From a virus: a DNA stretch of 31,339 nucleotides. The stretch is from IMG/VR virus record IMGVR_UViG_3300044302_000022, positions 1 to 31,339 of that record. The stretch is one strand, 5' to 3'. Positions 6,474 through 13,077 of the stretch are shown here, piece by piece (position 1 is the stretch's first letter; each line of letters starts with the position of its first letter). The translations under genes were made by a program, and so were the position numbers. Below the pieces are notes generated by a model that ran no database searches, was not told the DNA's origin, and saw only the letters and a list, made by a program, of their open reading frames with translations.

Positions 6474-6943
6474 TGTCCGACAAACAGTTAGATAGAACTC
6501 CTCGCGCATCTAAGACCCGTTCGGCTAAACCCAGACGGCAACCTTGGAAACCACCATCCTTATTGGATGCACCTCCTCCGCCAGAAGGCTACGTTCACCG
6601 CTGGATTCGTGCAGAGGTTCGGGGTTTTGATGACCGCAAAAACTTGTCGGCTCGTATTCGAGAAGGCTGGGAACTTGTGCGGAAAGATGAATACCCGGAT
6701 TTTGAAGCTCCAACGGTTGATAGTGGAAGCTATGAAGGTGTTTTTGGCGTTGGTGGATTGTTGTTGGCTCGTATTCCAGCAGAGATCGTAGAAGAGCGTC
6801 GTGAATATTTTGAGCGAATGAACTCAGATGCTATGACGGCGGTTGACAATGATCTCATGAAGGAAAACCAACATCATTCGATGGCACTCCAGAAGCCGGA
6901 GCGTCAGTCGCGTGTTACATTTGGAGGACCTAAGAACACTTAG
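6470..6943 (+). CDS. Conserved virion-module protein after scaffold
   Basis: A 157-residue protein. The N-terminal 30 residues are basic and disordered, followed by PPPPEGYVHRWIRAEVRG, REGWELVRKDEYPDF, a GVFGVGGLLLARIPAEIVEER segment, YFERMNSDAMTAVDNDLM and a C-terminal SRVTFGG. I recall this arrangement in many marine phages just before head proteins, with no proven function. A role in head assembly or as a minor head component is inferred from position. The start overlaps the scaffold gene by ATGA, with a second ATG at 6473. Confidence 0.65.
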   Translation: MMSDKQLDRTPRASKTRSAKPRRQPWKPPSLLDAPPPPEGYVHRWIRAEVRGFDDRKNLSARIREGWELVRKDEYPDFEAPTVDSGSYEGVFGVGGLLLARIPAEIVEERREYFERMNSDAMTAVDNDLMKENQHHSMALQKPERQSRVTFGGPKNT

Positions 6944-6979
6944 GTTTTGTTTAACTTGCTATGTAGAGGAGTATAGAAC

Positions 6980-7624
6980 ATGGCAAATGCTAATGGAGCA
7001 TTCGGTTTGCGGCCTATCGCTAAAGTAGGCCAAAACTCAAACTCCACTGGTGTTTCGGGCTATACCCAATATGAAATTGCAAGCGGTAACAGCAATGTTA
7101 TCTACCAAGGCAGTCCTGTCATTCCCCTTTCTACAGGGTACATTGACATTGTGGGCGCTGCGGCAGGTGGTACTGTTGGTCTCGTTGGCGCTTTCATGGG
7201 TTGCGAGTATGTTTCTAGTACGACAGGAAAGCCTGTCTTCAGTAACTACTGGCCTGGATCCGGTGCGGATAGTAATCACCCCGTTAAGGCACTTGTTGCT
7301 GATGATCCCATGCAATTGTTTGCAATTGCTACGGATGCATCCATCACCAACAAGGCTACAGCAAGGGCGGCAGTCTTTGCGAACGCCAATTTCTCTAGTG
7401 GTACAAGCGGAAGCACTACCACGGGAATGTCTTCGGCTGCGTTGGGGGTAAGCACGATCAACACCACCGCTAACTTGAACCTTCGTATCATGGGTTGGCA
7501 AGAAGACCCTGGTAATGAGGACTTTGCAGCGGCAGGTATTCCAATGATTGTGCGGTTGAACAACAGCTTCAATAGCCCGAATGGTGCTATTGCAGGCGGC
7601 ACTGTTTCAACTACTGGCGTATAG
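6980..7624 (+). CDS. Structural protein, likely head decoration or minor capsid
   Basis: A 214-residue protein beginning MANANGAFGLRPIAKVGQNS, with YQGSPVIPLSTGYIDIVGAAAGG, CEYVSSTTGKPVFSNYWPGSG, DDPMQLFAIATDA and GIPMIVRLNNSFNSPNG. It is Gly/Ser/Thr/Ala-rich and predicted mostly beta. I recognise the family from marine podovirus-like phages, where it sits next to the capsid gene. Having its own AGAGGAG ribosome site and a position just before the major capsid gene suggests an abundant particle protein such as a decoration protein. It could instead be a second capsid component; I cannot tell. Confidence 0.65.
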   Translation: MANANGAFGLRPIAKVGQNSNSTGVSGYTQYEIASGNSNVIYQGSPVIPLSTGYIDIVGAAAGGTVGLVGAFMGCEYVSSTTGKPVFSNYWPGSGADSNHPVKALVADDPMQLFAIATDASITNKATARAAVFANANFSSGTSGSTTTGMSSAALGVSTINTTANLNLRIMGWQEDPGNEDFAAAGIPMIVRLNNSFNSPNGAIAGGTVSTTGV

Positions 7625-7636
7625 GAGGGTTGATTA

Positions 7637-8545
7637 ATGGCTATTAGTAGAGCACAACTTGTAAAAGAGTTGGAACCCGGCCTAAACGCACTGTTTGGCT
7701 TGGAATACGATCAGTATGATCGTGAACATGAGCAAATCTTCACTATGGAGACTTCGGATCGCGCCTTTGAAGAAGAGGTGATGCTTTCCGGGTTTGGCAC
7801 CGCGCCAACGAAGTCGGAGGGTTCGGCAGTATCGTTTGACGATGCTCAAGAAGTCTACACGGCTCGTTACACCATGGAGACGATTGCTTTGGCGTTCTCA
7901 ATCACAGAGGAAGCCATTGAAGACAACTTGTATGACCGGCTTGCTAGTCGTTATACAAGGGCTCTTGCCCGTAGCATGAGTCAAACGAAACAGGTTAAGG
8001 CTGCATCAGTTCTTAACAATGCGTTTGATAGCACGGTTACTGGTGGGGATGGAAAAGAGCTTTGCGCTACGGACCATCCTCTGGCTAATGGAAGCACTTT
8101 CCGTAACGAACTCTCCACCGCAGCAGATCTCAATGAGACCAGCCTTGAGCAGTCCCTCATTGACATTGCAGGCTTCGTGGATGAGCGCGGACTGAAAGTT
8201 GCCGTTCGTGGTACGAAACTGATTGTTCCCAAGGAGCTTCAGTTCACCGCAGACCGGCTTCTGGAATCTGCTTATCGCACGGGAACGGCGGACAACGATA
8301 TCAATGCTATTCGTAGCATGGGTATGCTGCCGGAAGGTTACTTCGTGAACCACTTCCTCACGGACACCGACGCCTTCTTCATTATTACGGATGCTCCGAA
8401 TGGACTCAAAGGGTTCAACCGGTCCGCTGTTCGTACTTCTATGGAAGGTGACTTCGACACCGGTAACGTCCGGTACAAGGCCCGTGAGCGTTACGCTTTC
8501 GGGTTCTCGGATCCTCGCGGCATCTTTGGTTCGCCAGGAGCCTAA
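7637..8545 (+). CDS. Major capsid protein (HK97-like fold, Mu gpT-like)
   Basis: A 302-residue protein. It has an N-terminal helix (QLVKELEPGLNALFGLEYDQY), METSDRAFEEEVMLSGFGTAP, a helical spine-like segment (ITEEAIEDNLYDRLASRYTRALARSM), ATDHPLANGSTFRNE, GLKVAVRGTKLIVPKELQFTADRLL, and a C-terminal ARERYAFGFSDPRGIFGSPGA. This order (DHPLANG loop, then RGTKLIVP, then a C-terminal RERYAFGF.DPR) is what I associate with capsid proteins of the Mu gpT-like branch. It forms the icosahedral shell. AGGAGGG seven bases before the ATG predicts strong translation, and a stable hairpin follows the stop. No capsid-protease gene is visible in the window. Confidence 0.85.
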   Translation: MAISRAQLVKELEPGLNALFGLEYDQYDREHEQIFTMETSDRAFEEEVMLSGFGTAPTKSEGSAVSFDDAQEVYTARYTMETIALAFSITEEAIEDNLYDRLASRYTRALARSMSQTKQVKAASVLNNAFDSTVTGGDGKELCATDHPLANGSTFRNELSTAADLNETSLEQSLIDIAGFVDERGLKVAVRGTKLIVPKELQFTADRLLESAYRTGTADNDINAIRSMGMLPEGYFVNHFLTDTDAFFIITDAPNGLKGFNRSAVRTSMEGDFDTGNVRYKARERYAFGFSDPRGIFGSPGA

Positions 8546-8555
8546 CTTTGGGATG

Positions 8556-8577
8556 GAGAGGGGGGCAACCCCCTCTC
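8556..8577 (+). terminator. Stable GNRA-capped hairpin after the capsid gene
   Basis: GAGAGGGGG pairs perfectly with CCCCCTCTC (9 bp) around a GCAA tetraloop, starting 11 bases after the capsid stop. No T-run follows, so it is not a classical intrinsic terminator. It may be a partial terminator, or protect the 3' end of capsid mRNA. Confidence 0.5.
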
Positions 8578-8654
8578 GTCTCATCTGGGAATTATTTAGC
8601 CCTAGCGACTGGCCCAGCAGACGCTTACGGAGACTCTAGGGCAAAACCTTTCGT

Positions 8655-8661
8655 AAGGAGG
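8655..8661 (+). promoter_or_regulatory. Strong Shine-Dalgarno site AAGGAGG
   Basis: AAGGAGG lies eight bases before ATG 8670. It is the closest match to the anti-SD consensus in the window and restarts translation after the capsid hairpin, which implies high expression of the downstream structural gene. Confidence 0.6.
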
Positions 8662-8669
8662 AAGGCTAA

Positions 8670-9218
8670 ATGGCTAACACAACTTTTAATGGCCCCGTTC
8701 GCTCGGAAAATGGCTTTGAGGTAATCAACGTCAACTCAACTACGGGTGCCGCAACGAACACTTTCGACATTGCCTCAACCGGTATCGTAACGAACAAGTA
8801 CGTCAAGCATGTTGGCTTTGCTACTGGCGTTACTGTTAACACCACGGCGGGAGATAGCCCAGCTATTGGTGAGTTCACGCAACCCGCTAACACGATTATC
8901 ACCGACATTAAGATTCTCTGTGTCACGGCCCCTACTATTGGAACCGGCGACATTGGATATGAGGTTGGAACGTCCAGTTCTGGAGCGCAGATTGTTGCGG
9001 CTCAAACTGATGAAATTCTGGATGGCGGCACCACAGTTGTTGTAGGCAACGTCACGGTCACGTCACTCGTTCTACAAACCCAAGACGCAACGACGGCTCC
9101 GGCCTCCGTTCAATACACTTCGGCAGAGCGGACCATCTACTGCAATATCACAAACACCGTAGATGCAACGACGGCGGGCTCCTTTACGTTCATTATTGAA
9201 TACGTTCAGGTTGCGTAA
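8670..9218 (+). CDS. Structural protein, decoration-like
   Basis: A 182-residue protein starting MANTTFNGPVRSENGFEVINV. It is Thr/Val/Ile/Ala-rich, with alternating hydrophobic residues throughout and only two cysteines, so an all-beta fold is likely. The C-terminus (FTFIIEYVQVA) reads as an edge strand. Position after the capsid gene and a very strong ribosome site suggest an abundant particle protein, such as a head decoration or capsid-associated spike. I recall similar proteins with the MANTTFNGPVRSENGF start from marine phages; the exact location in the virion is unknown. Confidence 0.65.
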   Translation: MANTTFNGPVRSENGFEVINVNSTTGAATNTFDIASTGIVTNKYVKHVGFATGVTVNTTAGDSPAIGEFTQPANTIITDIKILCVTAPTIGTGDIGYEVGTSSSGAQIVAAQTDEILDGGTTVVVGNVTVTSLVLQTQDATTAPASVQYTSAERTIYCNITNTVDATTAGSFTFIIEYVQVA

Positions 9219-9220
9219 TT

Positions 9221-9256
9221 TAAGTGAGGGGAGGACTATGTTCCTTCCCCTACTTA
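9221..9256 (+). terminator. Long hairpin between structural genes
   Basis: A 15-bp stem (9221-9235 with 9242-9256) has one A-C mismatch and two G-T wobbles around a CTATGT loop, beginning two bases after a stop codon. A ribosome site follows at 9262. There is no clear T-run. A partial terminator or RNA-stabilising element is likely. Confidence 0.45.
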
Positions 9257-9273
9257 TGTAGAAGGAGCCGGAC

Positions 9274-9678
9274 ATGGCAGATGCTGTAACAGCTACCACG
9301 ATAATTGACGGACCAACATCCGCTGTTATCTATTGCACAAATACAAGTGACGGAACCGGAGAATCTGCGGTTGTTAAAGTGGATGTGTCCGAATTATCCG
9401 GATTGCAGGATGGCACCTCTTGTTCCAAGGTTCGTATTGAAAAGATTGTTTTTTCTACGGTTGGAATGGGTGTGAAACTGTTGTGGGACGCTACAACGGA
9501 TGTAATTGCCGTAGAACTTCCTGCGGATTATTCGGATACCCTGGACTATTCGGACATTAACGGACTGCCTAACGTAGCCGCTTCCGGAGGTAATACCGGG
9601 GACATTCAACTAACTACTGTAGGACATAGCAGCGGAGATACCTACTCTGTAGTTATTTACTGTTTAAAACAGTATTAG
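9274..9678 (+). CDS. Small beta-rich structural protein
   Basis: A 134-residue protein rich in Thr, Val, Ser, Gly and Asp, with alternating hydrophobics (AVIYCTNTSDGTGESAVVKVD, VRIEKIVFSTVGMGVKLLWD and C-terminal YSVVIYCLKQY). This suggests a beta-sandwich. AAGGAG lies six bases before the ATG. I recall this as a common structural gene between capsid and neck genes of marine phages. It may be a second decoration protein or a neck-associated piece; no motif settles it. Confidence 0.6.
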   Translation: MADAVTATTIIDGPTSAVIYCTNTSDGTGESAVVKVDVSELSGLQDGTSCSKVRIEKIVFSTVGMGVKLLWDATTDVIAVELPADYSDTLDYSDINGLPNVAASGGNTGDIQLTTVGHSSGDTYSVVIYCLKQY

Positions 9679-9695
9679 AAGATGGGCTGTGAATA

Positions 9696-10586
9696 ATGGC
9701 GGTTTCCGGATCCAAGGACTTTGAACCGAATGTAGCAGAGTACATAGAGGAAGCCTTTGAAAGGTGTGGAATAGAGTTCCGCACCGGGTACGATGCGAAG
9801 ACCGCCAGAAGGTCTTTGAACCTGCTATTTGCCGATTGGGCCAATCGCGGTCTAAATAGGTGGACCATAAAGCAGGTAAGTCAGACGGTTGCTTCCGGGA
9901 TAACTGATTATCCGGTAGGATCCATAACAATGTCCGTCTCTGCGAGTGGAAGTTTTTCTATCGCGGAAACTATTACGGGTGGCACCAGCGGGGCTACCGC
10001 CTCTATTATTACTAAACCTACCTCAACTTCTTTGACATTAACCGTTCCGGTGGGCGTATTCTCGTCAGGTGAGACCATTACGGGTGGCACTAGTGGAGCA
10101 TCAACATCTACTACTTCTACGGCATCTCTTGAAGACGCTCAGTCCACCGTAGACATTCTATCTGGGGTAGTTCGGCGCAGTGATTCGGATATATCTATAA
10201 CAAGGGTTAGTCGAGACGACTATCTGACCATTGCAAACAAATCTACTACCGGAAGGCCCACACAGTTTTATGTAGACCGTCAAATAACGCCTATAGTCAA
10301 GATATGGCCCGCTCCGGAGAATAGCACCGACATATTTATCTATGACCGACTGGTTCGCATAGACGATGCGGATGCTTCTGTGAATACCCTGGACATACCT
10401 TTTAGGTTTTATCCCTGCCTCACTGCCGGTCTCGCGTACTACATGTCCTTGAAAAGAGCCCCGGATAGAATTCAAATTTTGAAAGGGCTGTACGAGGAAG
10501 AGTTCCAGCGGGCCGCAGACGAGGACCGAGATAAAGCTAATATTAACCTTGTTCCTTCTTATACCTTTGTAAGTGCGGTATCCTGA
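9696..10586 (+). CDS. Head-tail adaptor (P22 gp4 / T7 gp11-like) with beta-repeat insert
   Basis: A 296-residue protein. The N-terminal part (VAEYIEEAFERCGIEFRTGY, then ARRSLNLLFADWANRGLNRWT) and the C-terminal part (GRPTQFYVDRQITPIVKIWPAP, NTLDIPFRFYPCLTAGLAYYM) match the helical adaptor or tubular-A type family that binds the portal in podoviruses, as I remember it. Between them, about residues 76-148 are a Ser/Thr/Gly-rich insert with the repeat ETITGGTSGA at 91-100 and, as GETITGGTSGA, at 125-135. Homologues I recall go straight from the first strand pair to the DISI region. Its stop overlaps the next start as TGATG. Confidence 0.75.
   Translation: MAVSGSKDFEPNVAEYIEEAFERCGIEFRTGYDAKTARRSLNLLFADWANRGLNRWTIKQVSQTVASGITDYPVGSITMSVSASGSFSIAETITGGTSGATASIITKPTSTSLTLTVPVGVFSSGETITGGTSGASTSTTSTASLEDAQSTVDILSGVVRRSDSDISITRVSRDDYLTIANKSTTGRPTQFYVDRQITPIVKIWPAPENSTDIFIYDRLVRIDDADASVNTLDIPFRFYPCLTAGLAYYMSLKRAPDRIQILKGLYEEEFQRAADEDRDKANINLVPSYTFVSAVS
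9966..10100 (+). repeat. ETITGGTSGA repeat insert in adaptor gene
   Basis: Two copies of the 10-residue motif lie 105 bases apart (codons from 9966 and 10071), within a Thr/Ser-rich segment. The DNA copies share ATTACGGGTGGCAC but differ at other synonymous sites. Confidence 0.7.
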
Positions 10587-11089
10587 TGTCTAGATACGCA
10601 TCTAATAAGTACGCCATGGGCATATCGGACCGTTCTGGTTTTGCATATAAGTTGAGAGATATGCGGAAAGAGTGGACTGGAATGCTTGTTGGTAAGGACG
10701 AGTTTGAGGCTAAGCAACCACAATTGGAGGTGGTCCGGTCTCCGGCAGATCCACAAGCTTTGAGGGACGCCCGACCCGATAGAACAGAGCCCGCCGTGAC
10801 TGTTCTATTAAAGTTCGATCCGTTCAAATCGGCAGGTAGCGGAACCTCAACGATTACAGTCACAGAGGTTAGTCATGGTCGCTCAACAGGGGACACAGTT
10901 AGGTTTCGTTCCGTAGAGGCTTTTGACGGATTTACTTCATCCAACATACAATCGGCATCCGGCTATTCGATTACGAAAGTAAGTGATGACACGTACACAT
11001 TTTCTGCGGGTAGTGAGACAGCGACATCCGGTAATACGACGGGTGGAGGTGGAACTGCATCTGCCGGTCCTGTTACAGTGAGTGCATGA
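10586..11089 (+). CDS. Neck-region protein with C-terminal FCCH-like beta module
   Basis: A 167-residue protein of two parts. Residues 1-70 are conserved-looking and basic: MGISDRSGFAYKLRDMRKEW, TGMLVGKDEFEAKQPQLE, PADPQALRDARPDR. From about residue 84 comes a Thr/Ser/Gly-rich beta module: TITVTEVSHGRSTGDTVRF, then YSITKVSDDTYTF and TSGNTTGGGGTASA. The module matches one in the protein at 17752-20037. Such modules are often labelled ubiquitin-activating E1 FCCH-like in phage annotation, which says nothing about ubiquitin here. I recall the N-terminal part from marine podoviruses, always between adaptor genes. The start overlaps the upstream stop (TGATG). Confidence 0.65.
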   Translation: MSRYASNKYAMGISDRSGFAYKLRDMRKEWTGMLVGKDEFEAKQPQLEVVRSPADPQALRDARPDRTEPAVTVLLKFDPFKSAGSGTSTITVTEVSHGRSTGDTVRFRSVEAFDGFTSSNIQSASGYSITKVSDDTYTFSAGSETATSGNTTGGGGTASAGPVTVSA

Positions 11090-11090
11090 C

Positions 11091-11735
11091 ATGGCTTATA
11101 CCTTTACTACGTTAAAGACAGCGATACAGGACTATACACAAAACACCGAAACGACTTTTGTTAGTCAATTGTCTCGGTTCATTCTGAACGCGGAAGAACG
11201 CATTCTGAAAGAAGCGCAACTAGACGTGTTTAGAAAAAATTCCTCGGGGTCAACGACTGCGGGAAATAAATACTTGTCGAAACCCTCCGACTTCCTTTCT
11301 CAGAACTCTTTAAGTGTGGTCAGCAGTTCCGAAAACAAGTTCTTGTTGTATAAGCAAGTTACGATGCTTCAAGATTTTACTCCAAATCCCGCAACCACGG
11401 GGACGCCGGTGTATTATGCCGATTGGGACAGTGACAGCTTTCTATTAGCTCCTACACCGGATCAAGTCTACACGGTGGAGCTTCATTACTTCTACCGCCC
11501 GACATCTATAACAACAGCCACAAGTGGAACCAGTTACCTTGGTGACAACGCTGAGTTGGCTCTTCTTTATGGCAGCTTGGTAGAGGCTTACACTTTTATG
11601 AAGGGTGAGGCGGATCTCCTTCAACTTTATAACAACAGGTTTCAAGAGTCGTTGCAGTGGGTGAAAAATTTGGGCGAGGGACTTCAGACCAGGGATCAGT
11701 ATCGGTATGATCGTCTACGGCGGGATGTTCAGTAA
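11091..11735 (+). CDS. Phage adaptor protein (neck)
   Basis: A 214-residue product from ATG 11091, one base after the previous stop; an in-frame GTG at 11082 overlaps that gene and is less likely. It begins MAYTFTTLKTAIQDYTQNTE, with a helix FVSQLSRFILNAEERILKEA, then YLSKPSDFLSQNSLSVV, GTPVYYADWDSDSFLLAPTPD, VELHYFYRPTSI and NAELALLYGSLVEAYTFMKG. I recognise this as the family usually named phage adaptor protein (DUF6682-like) in marine phages. It probably forms a ring below the portal adaptor. Its stop shares a base with the next start (TAATG). Confidence 0.7.
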   Translation: MAYTFTTLKTAIQDYTQNTETTFVSQLSRFILNAEERILKEAQLDVFRKNSSGSTTAGNKYLSKPSDFLSQNSLSVVSSSENKFLLYKQVTMLQDFTPNPATTGTPVYYADWDSDSFLLAPTPDQVYTVELHYFYRPTSITTATSGTSYLGDNAELALLYGSLVEAYTFMKGEADLLQLYNNRFQESLQWVKNLGEGLQTRDQYRYDRLRRDVQ

Positions 11736-12025
11736 TGTTCGATAGTGATTCGACAACCGAGATTGCAAGTCCGTTTGTTTTTACTTCTACGAACAGGGGT
11801 CATTCGCCTGAAGAGATGGCCGAAATGGCTATGAATAAAATTATGGTTGTTTCTGATACAGCGCCGCCTGTTATTAAAGAACAGGCTTTGGCGCACCGGG
11901 ATCGCCTGAAAGAGATACTGATCTTCTACATGGAGAGAATGGCGCAGAGCGAGAGAACTACGATCTGGGCTCTGATGAAACAACAAGGCCATGAGGACAT
12001 GGCTGAGATCATAAGGAGGTTGTAA
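11735..12025 (+). CDS. Small helical protein, tail region
   Basis: A 96-residue protein. After about 20 polar residues, the rest is helical: GHSPEEMAEMAMNKIMVVS, APPVIKEQALAHRDRLKEIL, then TTIWALMKQQGHEDMAEIIRRL. The C-terminal GHEDMAEIIRRL is a feature I recall from a recurrent small gene in this position in marine phages. It may be an assembly factor or a small tail component; function unknown. Translation is coupled at both ends by TAATG. Confidence 0.6.
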   Translation: MFDSDSTTEIASPFVFTSTNRGHSPEEMAEMAMNKIMVVSDTAPPVIKEQALAHRDRLKEILIFYMERMAQSERTTIWALMKQQGHEDMAEIIRRL

Positions 12026-12534
12026 TGGCTATTGGTTCATCCGCAATGTGCGGAACATTCAAGAAGGAGATACTTGCGGGCATCCACCGTTTGACATCAA
12101 GCTCTCGCGGAGATTCAAGTGCGATAAGCGCGGACACTTTTAAAGTGGCGATGTTTACGAATAGTTCTTCTATTGACGCTGACACCACTCAATACACTAC
12201 CAGTAACGAAGTTTCTGGCACCAATTACACTGCGGGAGGTGCCGCTCTTTCTAGTGTAACCATTACGCTTGGAGATAACAGTTCTTCTGTTCCCACTGCT
12301 TATGTAGACTTTGCAGACACTACGTTTTCGTCTTCTACGATTTCGAGTGCTAGAGGTGCTTTGATCTATAATTCAACTCTGAGTGGTGCAAGCACAGGTT
12401 CTACAACTACGGCAGCAGCGAATCCAGCGGTAGCCGTTATTAACTTCGGTGGGGACAAGTCATCTAGTGCAGGAGACTTCACCATTCAGTACCCTGCAAA
12501 TGACGCAAACAACGCTATTATCAGGATTTCTTAA
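12025..12534 (+). CDS. Tail-associated structural protein (FKVAMFTNSS...VDFADTTFSS family)
   Basis: A 169-residue protein with CGTFKKEILAGIHRL, SADTFKVAMFTNSSSIDAD, TSNEVSGTNYTAGGAALSS, AYVDFADTTFSSSTISSARG, ALIYN and VINFGGDKSSSAGDFTIQYP. This is a widespread phage structural family I recognise by these motifs: a beta-rich protein often found near tail-fibre genes. Its precise location is not known to me. Both junctions are TAATG, and AGGAGG sits just upstream of the start, so it is probably well expressed. Confidence 0.7.
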   Translation: MAIGSSAMCGTFKKEILAGIHRLTSSSRGDSSAISADTFKVAMFTNSSSIDADTTQYTTSNEVSGTNYTAGGAALSSVTITLGDNSSSVPTAYVDFADTTFSSSTISSARGALIYNSTLSGASTGSTTTAAANPAVAVINFGGDKSSSAGDFTIQYPANDANNAIIRIS

Positions 12535-13067
12535 TGGCTCTAATCACTGGCTGGGATAGAAGTACTTGGAACTCCGGGTCTTGGAATAGTCCACTTCCCG
12601 TAGAAGTTACAGGTGTTTCTGCCGCCAGTGCCGTAGGCTCCGTAACTATAAGTCTTCCTGTATCAGTTAGCGTAACGGGTGTATCTGCTGCCAGCGCGAT
12701 AGGGACGGCAACTGCGACAGGTGTATCAAACGTAAGCGTAACGGGTGTATCTGCTGCAAGTGCGGTGGGTAGCGCCACAATAGTTGAAGGAACGGGTGTA
12801 ACTTTCAGCGTAACGGGTGTATCTGCTGCAAGTTCGGTGGGTAGCCCGACGTTAATAACAAACTCTATTCTTTCTCCATCTGGAGTTTCTGCGGCAAGTG
12901 CGATAGGATCGGTACAAATTAACTTTAGTTTCTCTGTAGAAGGAGTGTCTGCTGCGGGTTTGGTTAACAATGTATTAATTTGGGATCGGATTGATGATTC
13001 ACAGACCTCTGGGTTTACAGAAATTAATGCATCCCAAACACCTACATGGACACAAATAGCGGCATAA
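12534..13067 (+). CDS. Repeat-built fibre-like protein (TGVSAASAVGS repeats)
   Basis: A 177-residue protein. The N-terminus (GWDRSTWNSGSWNSPLPV) is Trp-rich, followed by six imperfect repeats of SVTGVSAASAVGSATI separated by variable short linkers. The C-terminus (WDRIDDSQTSGFTEI, then TPTWTQIAA) is again Trp-rich with W..I pairs. I recall proteins with a GWGR.TWG..WN.P start and such repeats in marine phages. The repeats suggest a slim beta fibre or an array of small strands, capped by Trp-rich ends that may bind carbohydrate or partner proteins; that is inference. Confidence 0.65.
   Translation: MALITGWDRSTWNSGSWNSPLPVEVTGVSAASAVGSVTISLPVSVSVTGVSAASAIGTATATGVSNVSVTGVSAASAVGSATIVEGTGVTFSVTGVSAASSVGSPTLITNSILSPSGVSAASAIGSVQINFSFSVEGVSAAGLVNNVLIWDRIDDSQTSGFTEINASQTPTWTQIAA
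12603..12979 (+). repeat. Six in-frame TGVSAAS repeats
   Basis: Six units begin at about 12603, 12669, 12735, 12807, 12879 and 12936. Units 2-4 share the exact 23-base AGCGTAACGGGTGTATCTGC plus TGC at 12669, 12735 and 12807. The last two units are the most divergent. Confidence 0.75.
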
Positions 13068-13077
13068 GGACGGTACG

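Larger units (their letters stand above)
8546..8669 (+). other. Intergenic region after capsid gene
   Basis: The largest gap in the window (124 bases). It contains a 9-bp GC-rich hairpin with a GCAA loop, a weaker 7-bp inverted repeat (8599-8605 with 8636-8642) and the strong ribosome site of the next gene. A 28-codon reading frame (8553-8639) passes through the hairpin but lacks a convincing ribosome site. I see no promoter with recognisable -35 and -10 boxes. Confidence 0.6.

Noticed and set aside
6944-6980. Promoter before the 6980 gene (TTGTTT ... TATGTA)
   Set aside because: The spacing between the two elements is far too short for a sigma-70 promoter.
8553-8639. 28-codon frame after the capsid gene
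   Set aside because: No ribosome site, and the frame runs through the hairpin; Arg-rich content reflects the GC-rich stem.
8599-8642. 7-bp inverted repeat GCCCTAG / CTAGGGC with a 30-base loop
   Set aside because: Short stem with a long loop; expected by chance in a window of this size.
10586-11089. Ubiquitin-related function for the FCCH-like domain
   Set aside because: The similarity is to a small beta fold only; no E1 catalytic domains are present, and the context is a phage neck.
12603-12979. Regularly spaced repeats resembling a CRISPR array
   Set aside because: Repeats are in frame, imperfect and code for a continuous protein; spacers are not unique sequences of constant length.
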